From NCBI GenBank assembly GCA_030737835.1, contig JAUJYN010000012.1, forward strand, positions 12,448,729 to 12,512,728: a stretch of 64,000 nucleotides of DNA. Reading direction: 5' to 3'. The notes under the pieces were generated by a model. It saw only the letters and a list, made by a program, of their open reading frames with translations, did not search any database and was not told the origin of the DNA. Below, one piece after another: positions 11,970-23,358 of this stretch (position 1 is the first letter of the stretch; each line of letters begins with the position of its first letter). The stretch comes from Acorus gramineus (taxonomy: Eukaryota > Streptophyta > Magnoliopsida > Acorales > Acoraceae). A program made the position numbers and the translations under genes.

Positions 11970-13226
11970 ATGGCCTTACCATACCAACTCCCCCCAATCA
12001 TCCCACTCAAGCAACCCTCAAAATTGAAGCTCAAATCCTCAAACACTGATAATAATCAAAGCCCACCATCAGAACTTCCCTCACAGCAGCAGAAGAAAAG
12101 GAGATGCCTGAGATGTGGGACTCTCTACAATGACAAAGACAACTCCCTCACTTCCTGCCTTTTCCATGGTCACACAACAGGTGAAAATAATAACACAATC
12201 CCATGCATCATTTCTTTTGATTTGAATAATGAATCCAAGTTAGGCATGATACAGTTTAACAAGATTCTAAATCCGTTCAGATTTCTTCAGCTCTCTAAGA
12301 TCACTCATAATACTCATATGTCAAATATGTGAGGTGATATATGTTAGTGTTATACATTGATGATCATAAGAGAATTTTTAGGTGAGCAAAGAATGAAATA
12401 ACTCTTTTATGCATTCCATCAAGCATTGCTCGGACAAGTTTTCTAACTGTCAATTGAGGTGTAACCACTCATTGAATCAATTGGTCTTTGGCCTGTTTGG
12501 GTCTGCATTTGGGTAGATTTTGCGTTTGGAAAACTAAAGATTCTCAAACATGAATCCAAACACATTTTCAGTGTTCAGCTTTTCAAACCACCATCTTATT
12601 TTTTTAAGTTAAAAATCTAGCGATTAAAAAGCTAACAAACAACGCTTTTCAAAAGCTAATAAGTATAAAACGTAAGATTTTAAGAATCGTAGAGTTTCGA
12701 TTGCATATCCAAATGCAACTATTAATTCTACATATTTAAATACGACAATGATGTGAATGATCACCGGAGGTGGTGTTTACTTTTTCTCACTGTATCTTGT
12801 AACTGGATATAGTGTTTCTCACCAAAATCATTCACATCATTGTTCTATTCATACAAGTATGATTTTATACAAATTAGTTAAAACTCATTTTCTTTATTTT
12901 TTTTTTTTATAATTCATTCTTTTTATACTAAAATTTAAAATAATTTTTTTTTATCAAATGTGCCTCATCTCCTCATGTGATATAATCATGTCTCAGGCGA
13001 GAGGGGGCTGTTTGCGCTTGCACCACCGCACCAGGGGGTGGATGGGGAGTGGACAGATGGGAGCGGGGTGATCGTGTACAGGTGGAATGAGGAGGGGGAC
13101 AGGCCTAATACGGGGAGGGTCAACTGGAAGAGGAGGTGGAGCTGCTGCTCCGAGTACGCCGAGGATGCCCCGCCATGCCAGAGAGGGCGGCATGTCTCCT
13201 ACGATGATGGATTCACCATGTATTAG
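11970..13226 (+). CDS. Small conserved plant protein with Cys/His zinc-binding pattern, function unknown (2 exons)
   Basis: Exons 11970-12180 and 12997-13226 join in phase (G|GC, giving Gly-Glu-Arg) to make 146 residues. The N-terminal half is low-complexity (Pro, Gln, Ser, Lys). The core starts with CLRCGTLY, followed by C-x-FHGHTTGE at the splice junction, and ends with WSCCSEY, a further Cys, then a terminal HVSYDDGFTMY. I recognise the pattern CxxC...CxFH...CC...C...H as a conserved plant family of uncharacterised proteins, probably binding one or two zinc ions. No DNA-binding or enzyme motif is visible. No signal peptide. The first exon also reads 50 codons past the donor without a stop, but only the spliced form restores the family's C-terminus. 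The second exon is GC-rich. Function cannot be named. Confidence 0.8.
12490..12725. repeat. Possible Tourist-like MITE in the intron of the small Cys/His gene
   Basis: The left edge reads GGCCTGTTTGGGTCTGCATT, a typical PIF/Harbinger-like start. The right edge has 'gcatatccaaatgcaa', which reads as an approximate inverted copy of 'tgcatttggg'. No clean TTA duplication is seen, so the assignment is tentative. Confidence 0.35.
12746..12842. repeat. Perfect 16-bp inverted repeat within the intron
   Basis: CAATGATGTGAATGAT at 12746-12761 is exactly complementary to ATCATTCACATCATTG at 12827-12842, with a 65-base spacer. It could be the ends of a very small MITE or a transcribed hairpin in the intron of the small Cys/His gene. 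Confidence 0.6.
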
Positions 13227-14555
13227 GCTTTGTTATGGCATGGAAGGATTAATGTTTGAATTCGCATGTTACTGATATGATTTGGATAATTGACATGTTT
13301 AAATATGAACACTAGCTTGAGTAATAAGTGACATGTTAGAGGACTGAGAGAATTTTTAGCTTCTCATCTTCTTTAAATGTCATAATTTGTTGATGTCTGA
13401 CTTTATTTTGTGTGAAGTTTGTTTGAAGCATTTGAGTATTCTTGTTTCATTGACAATGGATGAGGATTGGATAATGATAGCTTGGCCAACTATGTGAAAG
13501 AGGTTTCAGTGGAATGTTACAGCTGAGAACCATTATGAATTCCATGGGATTCTTGCCTTTCCATTCAAATATTTTGTGGGAAGTTGGGAGCAGATAATTG
13601 CCCTTTCTTGGTGAGATTTGTTTTCCATGTGAATAGAGTTCTATAGAGGTTCTAATTCTATAGAAGTTGGATTACACATATTCTATTGATCGGGTGATAT
13701 TTTGTTTTTTTTAGTAAGATGATCTCTGACCACTACTCCGGAACAAGTATAAATACATACCTAAACAGTGATACAAAAATAATTGTGATTACATCTGCCC
13801 CTAAATAGGGTATCTAAATGAATGCAATGACTCAGATCATTTGCCAGGTGCAGATACTCTAGAAAGAGCTCCTTGATAGAGTGATTTGATTGCACATTGT
13901 TCCCAAATTTTATTTACTGCTCCTTAAAGGTATGCTATATGATCATTATTTTCAATACCCAGGTTGGTTTCTTCAAATTTTATGTAATCTCACTGTTACT
14001 CTGCTACTTCATGAACTGATTTCATAACGCAAAAAGTAATTTATCTTTGCCATCATGAACTCACTCATCTTTTTTTTTTGGGACATCTAACGCAGTCACC
14101 TCCAGAGCCAAAACAGCCTCACTTGCATTATATCAGCTTAAGATGATAAGCTGAATTCAGAGCCTCCCCTGCATTACATCATCATGTGAAGGTGACATTA
14201 ATAATTAATTAGGAATAGATTTTTGAATTGTTAAAGAAACGTAACAAGTTATCCGAATTAAAAATATTAAGAGTCAATTTGAGAATTAAGGAGAATTTTT
14301 TTTCATAGGAATAAATTTTATGAAAGAAGAATTTTTTTTTTTTTTATAGAATAACTCAGCATAGACTGTACTATCACATTGTACATGACTCCAGAGGAGA
14401 CTAATAAATAATGAAGAATTTGGATGTTCATGATATGATATGCAAACCAGCCACACTTGCTTATTATATCAGCATGAAAACATACCAATCACATCACAAC
14501 CCCCGAATTCTGTAAAAACTAAGAACAAGAAAAGGTTGCTCGCTCGCTCGCTCGC
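13227..14555. other. Intergenic between convergent genes
   Basis: This contains the 3' regions of the Cys/His gene (+) and the PsbP-like gene (-). Sequence is AT-rich with homopolymer runs. A short tetranucleotide run (GCTC)4 lies at about 14538-14553, in the 3' region of the PsbP-like gene. No reading frame or RNA gene is recognisable. Confidence 0.55.
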
Positions 14556-15272
14556 CTACACAGTTTTGAAGGACTGGTGAAGGTGCAGCAGCAACTCCCG
14601 GTCCCGGCCCCACTCGACGTTGGGCGCGTTCACGAAGTGCGCGTAAAGCTTGTTCTTCGCGCAAGTCACCGATATCAAGCTGTGCGCGGCCGCCCCATCG
14701 ATCTCATAAACGTAGTACACCTGCCCCTTCTCGTCCTTCCTCTCCTCCGACTTCACCTCCTCGGCCCCCCCAATCAGATCCTGCAATTCCACGTCCGACA
14801 GCGCAAGATTGTTCAACACCGCATCCATGGGCGCCAATTGCCGGAACCCAGAGAGGAACGTCAGGTACTCCCTCTCCGACTTCCTCTTCGGGTTGTAGAA
14901 CTCGCTGTCGGTCCCGTTCGTCCCCTTCTCCACTTTCGAGACCAGGCGCTCCTTCCACCCGTCCGGGACGTCGTAGATGTACTCGGCGGAGTCTTTTTTG
15001 TTGGAGTTGCCGCCGTAGCCGCCGTAGTTGGCGGCGCTGGCGGCGGTGCCGTAGTAGATGTTGAAGGTGGGGTCGGCGAGGGTTGGGGGTGTGGTGGAGA
15101 GGAGGATTGCTGTGGCGGCGGCGGCGGCGGCGGTGGTGGAGAGGAGGAGGTGGGGGGGTTTTGGTGGGGTGGATTTGGGGTGGGTTTGGGATTGGATTTG
15201 GGGTGGTGGTGGTGTTTTTGGAGGGGTTGGGGACGTGGAAGGGATTGCTGAGGGTGAGAACATGGTTGCCAT
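14556..15272 (-). CDS. PsbP-domain thylakoid lumen protein (PPD family), single exon
   Basis: An intronless reading frame of 238 residues from the chosen ATG (15270-15272, MATMFSPSAIP...). An in-frame ATG 25 codons upstream (15345-15347) is possible, but the residues it adds do not look like part of the transit peptide. Features: a Ser/Thr/Pro-rich chloroplast transit region, then an Ala-rich hydrophobic segment ending near T-L-A|D-P, a typical lumen-targeting cleavage site. The mature part has the PsbP-family stretch VPDGWKERLVSKVEKGTNGT and ends HLHQSFKTV. I recall it as closest to the Arabidopsis 29.8-kDa lumenal protein PPD4, but the exact paralogue is uncertain. PsbP-like proteins assist photosystem assembly or NDH function in the lumen. 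The role here is inferred from family only. Strongly GC-rich. Confidence 0.85.
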   Translation of the reverse strand: MATMFSPSAIPSTSPTPPKTPPPPQIQSQTHPKSTPPKPPHLLLSTTAAAAAATAILLSTTPPTLADPTFNIYYGTAASAANYGGYGGNSNKKDSAEYIYDVPDGWKERLVSKVEKGTNGTDSEFYNPKRKSEREYLTFLSGFRQLAPMDAVLNNLALSDVELQDLIGGAEEVKSEERKDEKGQVYYVYEIDGAAAHSLISVTCAKNKLYAHFVNAPNVEWGRDRELLLHLHQSFKTV

Positions 15273-15347
15273 TTTTTTTTGGTTTTTGGGAGGGGAGTTG
15301 TTTGAGTGATCCTTGATGGTTTTGTTATCCATTTTCACATGTTTCAT

Positions 15348-16540
15348 GATTGGGGGAGAGAGGGGTGGTTATCTGTTATGCCATAACAGTCTCACTTCAA
15401 AAAAAAAAAAAGTTCTATTACAGGGTGGTGGTAACATGAAAGAACATTGCCAAATTTAGATATCATTAGTACCATTATTATTAAATTACATAATTAATAT
15501 GTTATTGATGGTATGCTTGATTGGATTCAGACTTCATTAGTAGACAATCATGTGAAAAGTCTATTTATTTTGATATCATATAATAAAATACACACTTTAC
15601 TGAGTATTTTTTTTTATGTTTTTCATCTGATGGATCTATATAATACATCATGATGATACATATTTATTTTTCATGAAAGTAACGGTTTTTAAATATTATA
15701 GGGATATTTTTGTCACCAAGGATATAAGAGGGATAATTCTGCAAAAATGATTTTTAAGTAGGGTATATATGCAAAAACTATTAAAAAGATTTTTTTTCTT
15801 TTACAATTTCGAACTCCAGTGGACTGGATTGGATTGGTTTCCAAATTTAAAAACTGAATCCAACCCGAGCATTAGAATGAACACTATGCATTTCAGGTTT
15901 GAATGTCTGATGACCAAATTGATTTGGAAGCACTGATCTAATGTATCAGACTTCAAAGATAGGTGTGTTTCCCTTAACAACTTATGAAGGGTGGAAAGGG
16001 GGATCCGGACAAAGGGAGAAGATTGTGAATGCTAAAGTCTTACAAGTCTACCAGCAATCCTAAGACATTATGGATCTTCTGAAATCATTTTTTTTTTCTG
16101 GGGGAACTCAGGTTTATGCAAAGAATATATGAAAGATGGTGGTGCATCAAATCAAGGATTATGGTGTTTTTTACACAAAAACGAGGATGATCACGTGTCA
16201 ATGGGAAAGTTTACGCATTGAGGAATAGTCTACTTTGATTTTTGTTGTAGGTGAAAATAGTAATATCTCTTCTACTTGTTTATTCCATGGGAAGTATCAA
16301 GGTCACAAATGTTGCCTGTTGTATGTTTTTTCATTTTGAGCATTCCCTTTTCTTTATATTAAAAAAAAAAAAGAGGAAGGAGAGAAGGGGGGCCGAACCG
16401 TTTGGCTCAACAGGATTGGATCGAGTCGGGTCGGGTCGGGTCGGGTCATTAGTGAAACCCTCGATAGGTCATGGTAAGCTGTCATCTCATAATGCGAAGC
16501 TTAAACTGTAATACCGTACGCGACGCGCGAACCTTACGTC
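15348..16540. other. Intergenic between divergent chloroplast-protein genes
   Basis: This is the shared upstream space of the PsbP-like gene (-) and the CtpA gene (+). It is mostly AT-rich with no gene. The only distinct feature is a GGGTC pentamer run (separate entry). Opposed transcription of two lumenal-protein genes could allow shared control, but that is speculation. Confidence 0.5.
16421..16447. repeat. GGGTC pentanucleotide microsatellite
   Basis: TCGAG followed by about four tandem TCGGG/GGGTC units, then 'tcattagtgaaaccc'. A shorter version with the same right flank ('gactaataaaaccc') occurs at about 37150-37183, also upstream of a gene. This suggests both derive from one dispersed repeat. 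Confidence 0.6.
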
Positions 16541-16546
16541 ACAACA

Positions 16547-16713
16547 CACGTGTTGTTCAAGGAAGACGATACGTGGAACAATTGATAACGTGTTCTTGAT
16601 CCGTCCGTCTTTTTGTCCACGTCAGCAAGTACTTCAAACGGGAACCACAAAAAGATTCAAATGCGGGACCCACAGAAGATTCCTCCTCCTCCTCGTCCTT
16701 CTCCTCTATATAT
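16547..16713 (+). promoter_or_regulatory. CtpA promoter: G-box and TATA box
   Basis: CACGTG at 16547-16552 lies in the near-palindrome 'acacgtgt', and TATATAT is at 16707-16713 in a C/T-rich stretch. The ATG follows at 16766, so the leader would be only about 25-30 bases. A G-box close to TATA is common in light-responsive chloroplast-protein genes. Its action here is inferred. Confidence 0.5.
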
Positions 16714-16765
16714 TCACCCGCACCCGCTCTTATTCTGCACCCGCAGCACCTCCATTGGACCTTCA

Positions 16766-19700
16766 ATGGAGGCTCTCCTCCGTCCGAACCCAATGTTTCC
16801 ACTCCGAAACCCCTCCACGTGTCGTCCACGTCAACAAAATCTCATCTGCTCCTACGGCGGTCCCAAATCGTCCGACCACCAGAAGCCGACGACCGTCCGA
16901 TCGTTCGCGAAGGGCCTCGTCGGATTCGCGGCCGCCGCCGCCGTCTCTCTTGCGTCGGCGACGGCGATGGCTTCGGATTCCCCGGCACTCGCGGAATCCC
17001 TCACCGTCGCCTTCCCCGTCTCTCGAGCTCGCGAGGTGTCGAAGAAACCCGAAAAAAACAGAAGTTCGAGAAGTTCTTCATAGGGTTTCTTATGTGGTTT
17101 GGGTTTTTTTTTTTTGTTAGGTGAATACGGTTCAGAGGACGCTTGTTGAGGTTTGGGGACTGATTCGAGAGAGCTTTGTAGATCCGACATTCAATCATCA
17201 AGGTTACATTGAATCGAATCATCAATTGAGAGATTGGGAGTCTTCAATTTGTTACCTTGATTTGTGGTTTTGGGAAATTGAGAACTGTTTTGGTTTTTTT
17301 TTTTTTTTTTTTTGTAGATTGGGATTTGAAGCTGCAGCAGACGATGGTGGAGATGTTCCCTTTGAAGTCGGCGGATGCGGCCTACAACAAGGTCAGCGGG
17401 ATGTTAGAGACGCTCGGCGATCCGTTCACGAGGATCATCCGCCCAAAGGTTTCCCCATCTTATAATAATTCTTCCCACCATATTTGTGTTTTGGGCGGGC
17501 TGTTACACTAATAAGTCTTTTTTTACTGTCCAAATTGTAATCCTAAATTATAATTTTTTTTTTTACATTTATTAAAAATGGATTCTTTCTATTCGAATAG
17601 GAGCAAAGCATGTACATCGTTAAATAGTATTTACTATTTTTTAAAACATAAAAATATATATGTTATGCATTTTGAACGGTAAAAAAGACAGTCTTATTAT
17701 TTTTCCTGTTTTTTTAGTGTGCTTGTATTCATGAAATTTTCTTGCTTAAATCATATCTTTTGCACCAGAGTTAAAGACACAGGCCTCTTTTTAACCCATC
17801 GTCAAAATGATTCCTCTTCTGTCAAATAAGTTTTTTAGATAATTGGTTTTGTACAGGTCTTTTTGAAATTCAGCTTTTAGTTTGCAAATTTTAATTTTTG
17901 TGTTAAAGTCGACAATTTTTTTTTTTTTTAATTAAAAAACTGTTTAAGAATACCTTCTATGAAAACCTGGTTAAAAGTGCGTTCTATAGAAAAGCTGTTT
18001 TTTTTAAAATTAGTTCAAACTGGGTTTTGTATGCATATTTTCATTTTGCTTCTCTCACAAGGCAAGATGAATAAGTATCCACTTTGCCCTTAATAAAAAA
18101 ATCTTTGGGGCGATCTAGACATATAGTAATGGTTCTGGACGTGCAGGAATATCAAAGTTTCAGAATTGGAAATGAAGGAAGTTTGCAAGGAGTTGGCCTT
18201 TTCATAAATGTCGAACCGAGCTCTGGGCATTTGGTAAGTTAAAACTGTTGGGAAAAGTCTTCATCTTCTTATAGACATAATGTTTTTAAGTCCTCGTGCT
18301 CTAAAAAACATCACAGGTGGTCATGTCTTGTGTAGACGGAAGCCCGGCCGCCCGTGCTGGCATACATGAAGGCGATGAGCTTATTGAGATTGATGGTATG
18401 TCATGTTCTTCAATACCCATAGGAAAAATAAAAATACACCAAGTCAATAGAGACTGAGAAGATTGACAAGGAAACAAAGTTGGTTGGGAGCTCCATTGCA
18501 GAGTTCAGGCCTAGATAGACCTGTTTGTCTTTCATTCCTGATTGCAAATTATATGCATCTATAAAACACTTGCCTTCTTTTAGCACCATTTCTGGCTATG
18601 ATGTTTTTTTTAAGCTCTTGGATTCCGAGATTCATTGATGGTTTTATATTCTATGCAATGTGTGTATTATGAGCATATCTTGACCTTTTTTTTTAACATG
18701 GATATTTTGAGAGTGCTGAAATTTGGGGGACCTCAATTGTGAGCCATTGTTTATTCTTTCAGGTGAGAGTCTTGATGGCATGAATGGTGAGGCGGCAGCA
18801 CAGAAACTTCGAGGACGTGCTGGAACAACTGTAACAGTTAAAGTTCACAGCGTAATGAACTGCCCCTCTTCTTGTAAATTGTGATATGCAGCTACGAGTT
18901 GCACTTCAAATAGTTAATTATCTGAATAGGCAGGGAAGCAGTTGTCACTTATATGGTTGCTTGTTAGAAATTGGACAGTGCTTCCCATTCTTGGCAACCA
19001 AATTAGCAAGAAATAACCAATTTAAAGGGGGGGTTTTTGTAGGGTTTCTGTTTTTAACATTAAAAAGTCTTCAGAGAGATTTTGCTGTACCAGGTCTTTA
19101 GGACAGTAATTTTGAATGCATGCTTGAACCCTGTCATGATTGGGATAGGAAACTGTTTTTTTTCTTGCAACATGAAAGTTGAGAACATTTTAACACATCT
19201 GGGTCATGTTTGTGGTTGCAGGTCACAGGTTTTGGAAGTGGCTCTGGTCTGAGAGAGGTAGCCACTCGTTACTGGTGCTTTATATAAGTGACACATCAAG
19301 ATCTAGAGTAACTTGATTTTTAAATCTTCAAGAATAGCATCTCCTCTACCTTATCCAAAAAAATTAATAACTCTTTCTTAAAATTTACATATTTTCCACA
19401 TATAGTTGCATAGATCAATGATACATGTCATTTTGATACTGCTTTGTGAAGGTCAATCTTCCCCGGGAGGTTATCAGGATATCCCCTTTGTCTTGCGCAG
19501 TCATTTCTCACAGAATTCCGGGTGGTAATGAACTGAAGACTGGTTATGTGAGGCTTTCTGCATTCTCCCAGGTGATTTTATCCTGCCAAGCTTACACTAC
19601 GCTAAACGGGAAAAACAATCCTCAGCACACGTTTTCTTGCATGTTCTAACAGAAACCATATTCTTTATTTTCATTCCATTAAAGAAAATGAATTGACTTC

Positions 19701-20868
19701 AGAAACCATAACATTTGAGACCCTCTTAAATGGAGACCTATTCTGACAGATGCCAACTAAGTCCATTTACATGATTATCCTGAGAGCTTGAAAAAATTGA
19801 ATATCACTGTAACTGCTTGTAGTATTTTTCTTGCTGGTCTTCAATTAACGTTTACGAAACATAAAGTGACTTGAGAGGAGTATAATCAAATATTCATTGT
19901 CCATTACTATAAAAGTAGAAATCTTCTGCTTTATTCTTTACTAAATCGAATGTTTTCATTGTTAATCAGACGGCTGCTACAGAGATGGAGTACGCCATCC
20001 AAGAAATGGAGAATCAGGGTGTCCAGTCTTACATACTGGACCTACGCAACAACCCAGTGAGTCTTTTCTCATCATGTATGTATACAACAAAGTTTTGGAG
20101 TGATGCCTGTGCTTATTGACATGTGTATACGTACTGTGTGAATGTATTTTTCCAGGGTGGACTTGTGAAATCTGGACTGGATGTTGCCCAAATATGGTTA
20201 GATGGGGATGAAACTCTTGTGAACACAATTGACCGGGAAGGGAATATGTTTCCCATCAATATGGTTAATGGGCATGCTTTGACACATGATCCTCTCGTCG
20301 TGCTGGTACGTTTGTTAACTTTGATATTATTTCATCATTGATTTGAATTTATGGATGCTGAGTGCTATGAACATAAACAGGTGAATGAAGGTAGTGCAAG
20401 TGCTAGTGAGATACTTGCTGGGGCATTACATGACAACGGCCGTGCTGTTCTGGTTGGTCATAGAACCTTTGGGAAGGGAAAAATACAGGTGATCTTTGAG
20501 GATCATTGTTTCTCTAATGCAATTTATATCACCCATTACCACACTTAAAATGCTTTTTGTCTACAACTGATTAACATGATCCAAAATCTTGAAAGAAAGG
20601 TCTTCCTTTTGCGATGCAGAGTGTGACAGAGCTGCACGATGGGTCCGCCTTGTTCATCACCGTCGCAAAGTATCTATCGCCTGCGCTACACGAGATTGAC
20701 AAGGTCGGCATAACACCTGATGTACAATGCACACCAGAGGCGCTGACATCGCCGAAAACATTCAACTTGAAAGGGAGGGGCATGGAGTCATCTTTGGAGG
20801 CAGACTCATGCATCATGATTGCAGAGCACGAGCTTGAGGTTCAAGAAACAAAGGGATCTGCTTCCTGA
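16766..20868 (+). CDS. CTPA: Chloroplast C-terminal processing peptidase, S41 family (12 exons)
   Basis: Serine protease of the thylakoid lumen. Family members trim the D1 C-terminus of photosystem II. Exons: 16766-17035, 17121-17202, 17318-17448, 18147-18233, 18317-18395, 18763-18851, 19222-19257, 19452-19571, 19970-20056, 20156-20305, 20381-20488 and 20620-20868. All join in frame to 495 residues. The start MEALLRPN opens a chloroplast transit peptide, followed by a lumen-type hydrophobic segment ([17 protein letters not shown]). A PDZ domain spans roughly exons 4-6 ([24 protein letters not shown]). The catalytic pair is Ser384 in GSASASE and Lys409 in TFGKGKIQ, with the 25-residue spacing known for this family. 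Exon 7 is only 36 bases. Arabidopsis has three paralogues. The length and C-terminus fit the CTPA3 type (At5g46390) from memory, so D1 processing itself is not assured. Confidence 0.92.
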
Positions 20869-23358
20869 AAATCCCATCTTTGTAGCCTTTGTTGCATCAT
20901 TGTTTATTAACTTTAAATTGTATAGGAAGAAAGAAAAGGTTTTAGGGCCCAATTATACAAGGTGATTTGTACATAATTTTCAGTATATAAATGAAAATTT
21001 GGTAGTGTAAGAAAAGCAATGATTGAATTATGATACAATGTTCTGTTCAATCTTGATGGATCTTTTCGTTTGGTATTAACTTCAAATTTCAAGAATTTTA
21101 GTATTGGGGCCATGTTGGTCTTTCATGTTGCTTTTGGACCTAAATCTGGTTTGTGATTCCTTTTTGTTTTTTTTTTCAAATTCTCTTGGTTTCTGTTGTT
21201 CAAATGTACATCACCAAAATAATTGATCAAGAAGACCTAACACTTCCTCATAAATGCATAATTCAGGATTATGAAAATTGTATACGTGCCAAAAAAATAA
21301 GAGAGTTGTATACTTTTTTTTTTATTTTAAGAGAGGTGGGAATTTCACCACCAAATCTTATTCAAGTAATTTGAGTACAATTCCTGAAAGGCAAGAAACC
21401 TAATGAGACTTTCTTACAATGTTATTCTTTAACTCCAACTTGTAATTAGTATGAAATCTCTTTGTCTAGAAATCATAAGAAAATGGATATGTGGACGCGA
21501 ACAAGTGCGCGAGAATCAAAGTTCAAGGGGGGCTATTTGAATTCACGTATATCTCTGAGATCTACTTAAAGAGTGAGAATCAAAGAGCATGTTTTGCTGA
21601 GAGAACATACTTTTCAAGCTCTTACACACATCAATCAAAACTTTAGAATGTTTATTAAACCCTAAATTTATGTAACCAGAAACCAGCCAAAATAGTCACC
21701 CCACTTAGTAAGCCAATAAGAGAGCTGCTGTTATACAACCATTCAAATTGCTTCATCTAATTTACAACCCCCCTCCCCCTCACCCCCACCCCATTTTTTT
21801 TGAAATAAAAAATGGAAAAAGGATTCATCCAGTATACTTGAAATAATTTTTATTCAGCATGACCAGCAATTCCATCCCATTTTATGTTCTGTTCTGTTGT
21901 GAAATGGAATGATTCAAGAAAATGAGAAGATCATGTAAGGATAGCTGAATTAAAGAAACCAATTTAAGTGGATTGGTTCCAGAAAGGATAACTAGGTTTT
22001 CCAGACAATTAACGCTCAAAACATGTTGGCTTCATCCATTTTAAGTGAACAGCCAGAACGATTTAAAGCCTCATCAACTTCCACAACTTGGAAGTCAAAT
22101 TCAATGTCGACATTGTGATTTCTTTCTAAATGGGGTAGGGCTTGAATACCGCCCACCCACCCTAACAGATATTCTAAGGATCAGAACTCACAAAACACAG
22201 ATCCCAAAGAAATACAAGTAAACAGCCATGAACCATAGTACATCAATCAAATGCGTCGACACTGAACTGAGGACCACCTACCGGAGGAATTAAATGTAAA
22301 GCACAGTCCAATTGAAAGAGGCCTTGATCAAGTGAAATCAAACCAGATTTCGAAGCTCCGCTCCAATGCATCACTCTTCTGGGTTGGAGGAGGTTTAGTA
22401 AGAAATATGCCTTGCAACATTCTTCCACCAATAACTTTACTGCCTCTTAAGAGTCTTAGATCAATCAAATTTGACCAGATGAAGTTAAGAGTTTCACTTT
22501 TTGCACCACAGTGCTTGATGCTTGAGAGGCCTCAATCAGGGTCGGTCCTTAGTATAAGCCGGCAAGGGGCCCATAGTTGAACTCTTAAAATGGACCCCCC
22601 ATACAATATTCACACAAAAAATGGTAGATACCTCACACAATTTGTTTTTTTTTTTTTTTTGGGCGCTGATATACTCAGTCATTCCTGCAATCATTTATGC
22701 AGTCTTGACCTAGTATATGAAATCTCTAATCGACTATATGCTTAGTTAAGCGAATACATACTTGACCAGGGAAAATATTAGAAGGTATATAGTTATTAGC
22801 TAATGAATTGAAGAATATACTTCATTGTTCGTAAAAGTATGTGTGCTTCATTAGATAAGTATACACCTTGCAATAAAATTCAATAATCATCCTTAACATT
22901 TTCCCTTTTTTTATAAGTACCTAGGACTTGGGGGCCTAGAGCCGTTACCCCGCCTAAGGTCAAGGTCGTCTCAGTCCTAATGATCCATTTTAAGTTGAAA
23001 AAGGAGAATCACACAAGTTCGAGCAGATATCAATCATTGGACTCACAGTTCTCCCAATCGAACCACCAAAATTGGCATCTCAACTTATTATTATGACACT
23101 TTCTATTGTTTAAAGCACAATCAAGTCAAGAACAAGGCATACATTTCCATGAAAACAAAAAAAGAGCCCATTTTTTTTTATTGAACACAGTCTCAATTGA
23201 TTCTTCTTTATAAAATCACTCCTACAAAATTTGTCGTCGAATCGCAACAACAGTAATCATATCATCAACTACAACAATCATCAATCTCAAAATTCAAAAT
23301 TATTTGCTCAACCATATAATCAAAAGCAACAGACCAAAAAAACGCGTACCCGAATCGA
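20869..23358. other. Intergenic region, repeat remnants only
   Basis: CtpA 3' region followed by AT-rich sequence. No recognisable gene. A degenerate element at about 22536-22984 is listed separately. 23160-23358 is the 3' region of the CcmE gene read from the other strand. Confidence 0.55.
22536..22984. repeat. Degenerate hAT-like non-autonomous element (tentative)
   Basis: The left end 'cagggtcggtccttagtataagccgg' and the right end, read on the other strand as 'taggactgagacgaccttgac', resemble decayed hAT-type termini (CAGGGCCGGCCCT...). A poly-T run and AT-rich filler lie between. No exact 8-bp duplication was found. Confidence 0.3.

Noticed and set aside
14577-15316. Gly/Val/Arg-rich open frames opposite the PsbP-like gene
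   Set aside because: Antisense shadows of a GC-rich coding exon.
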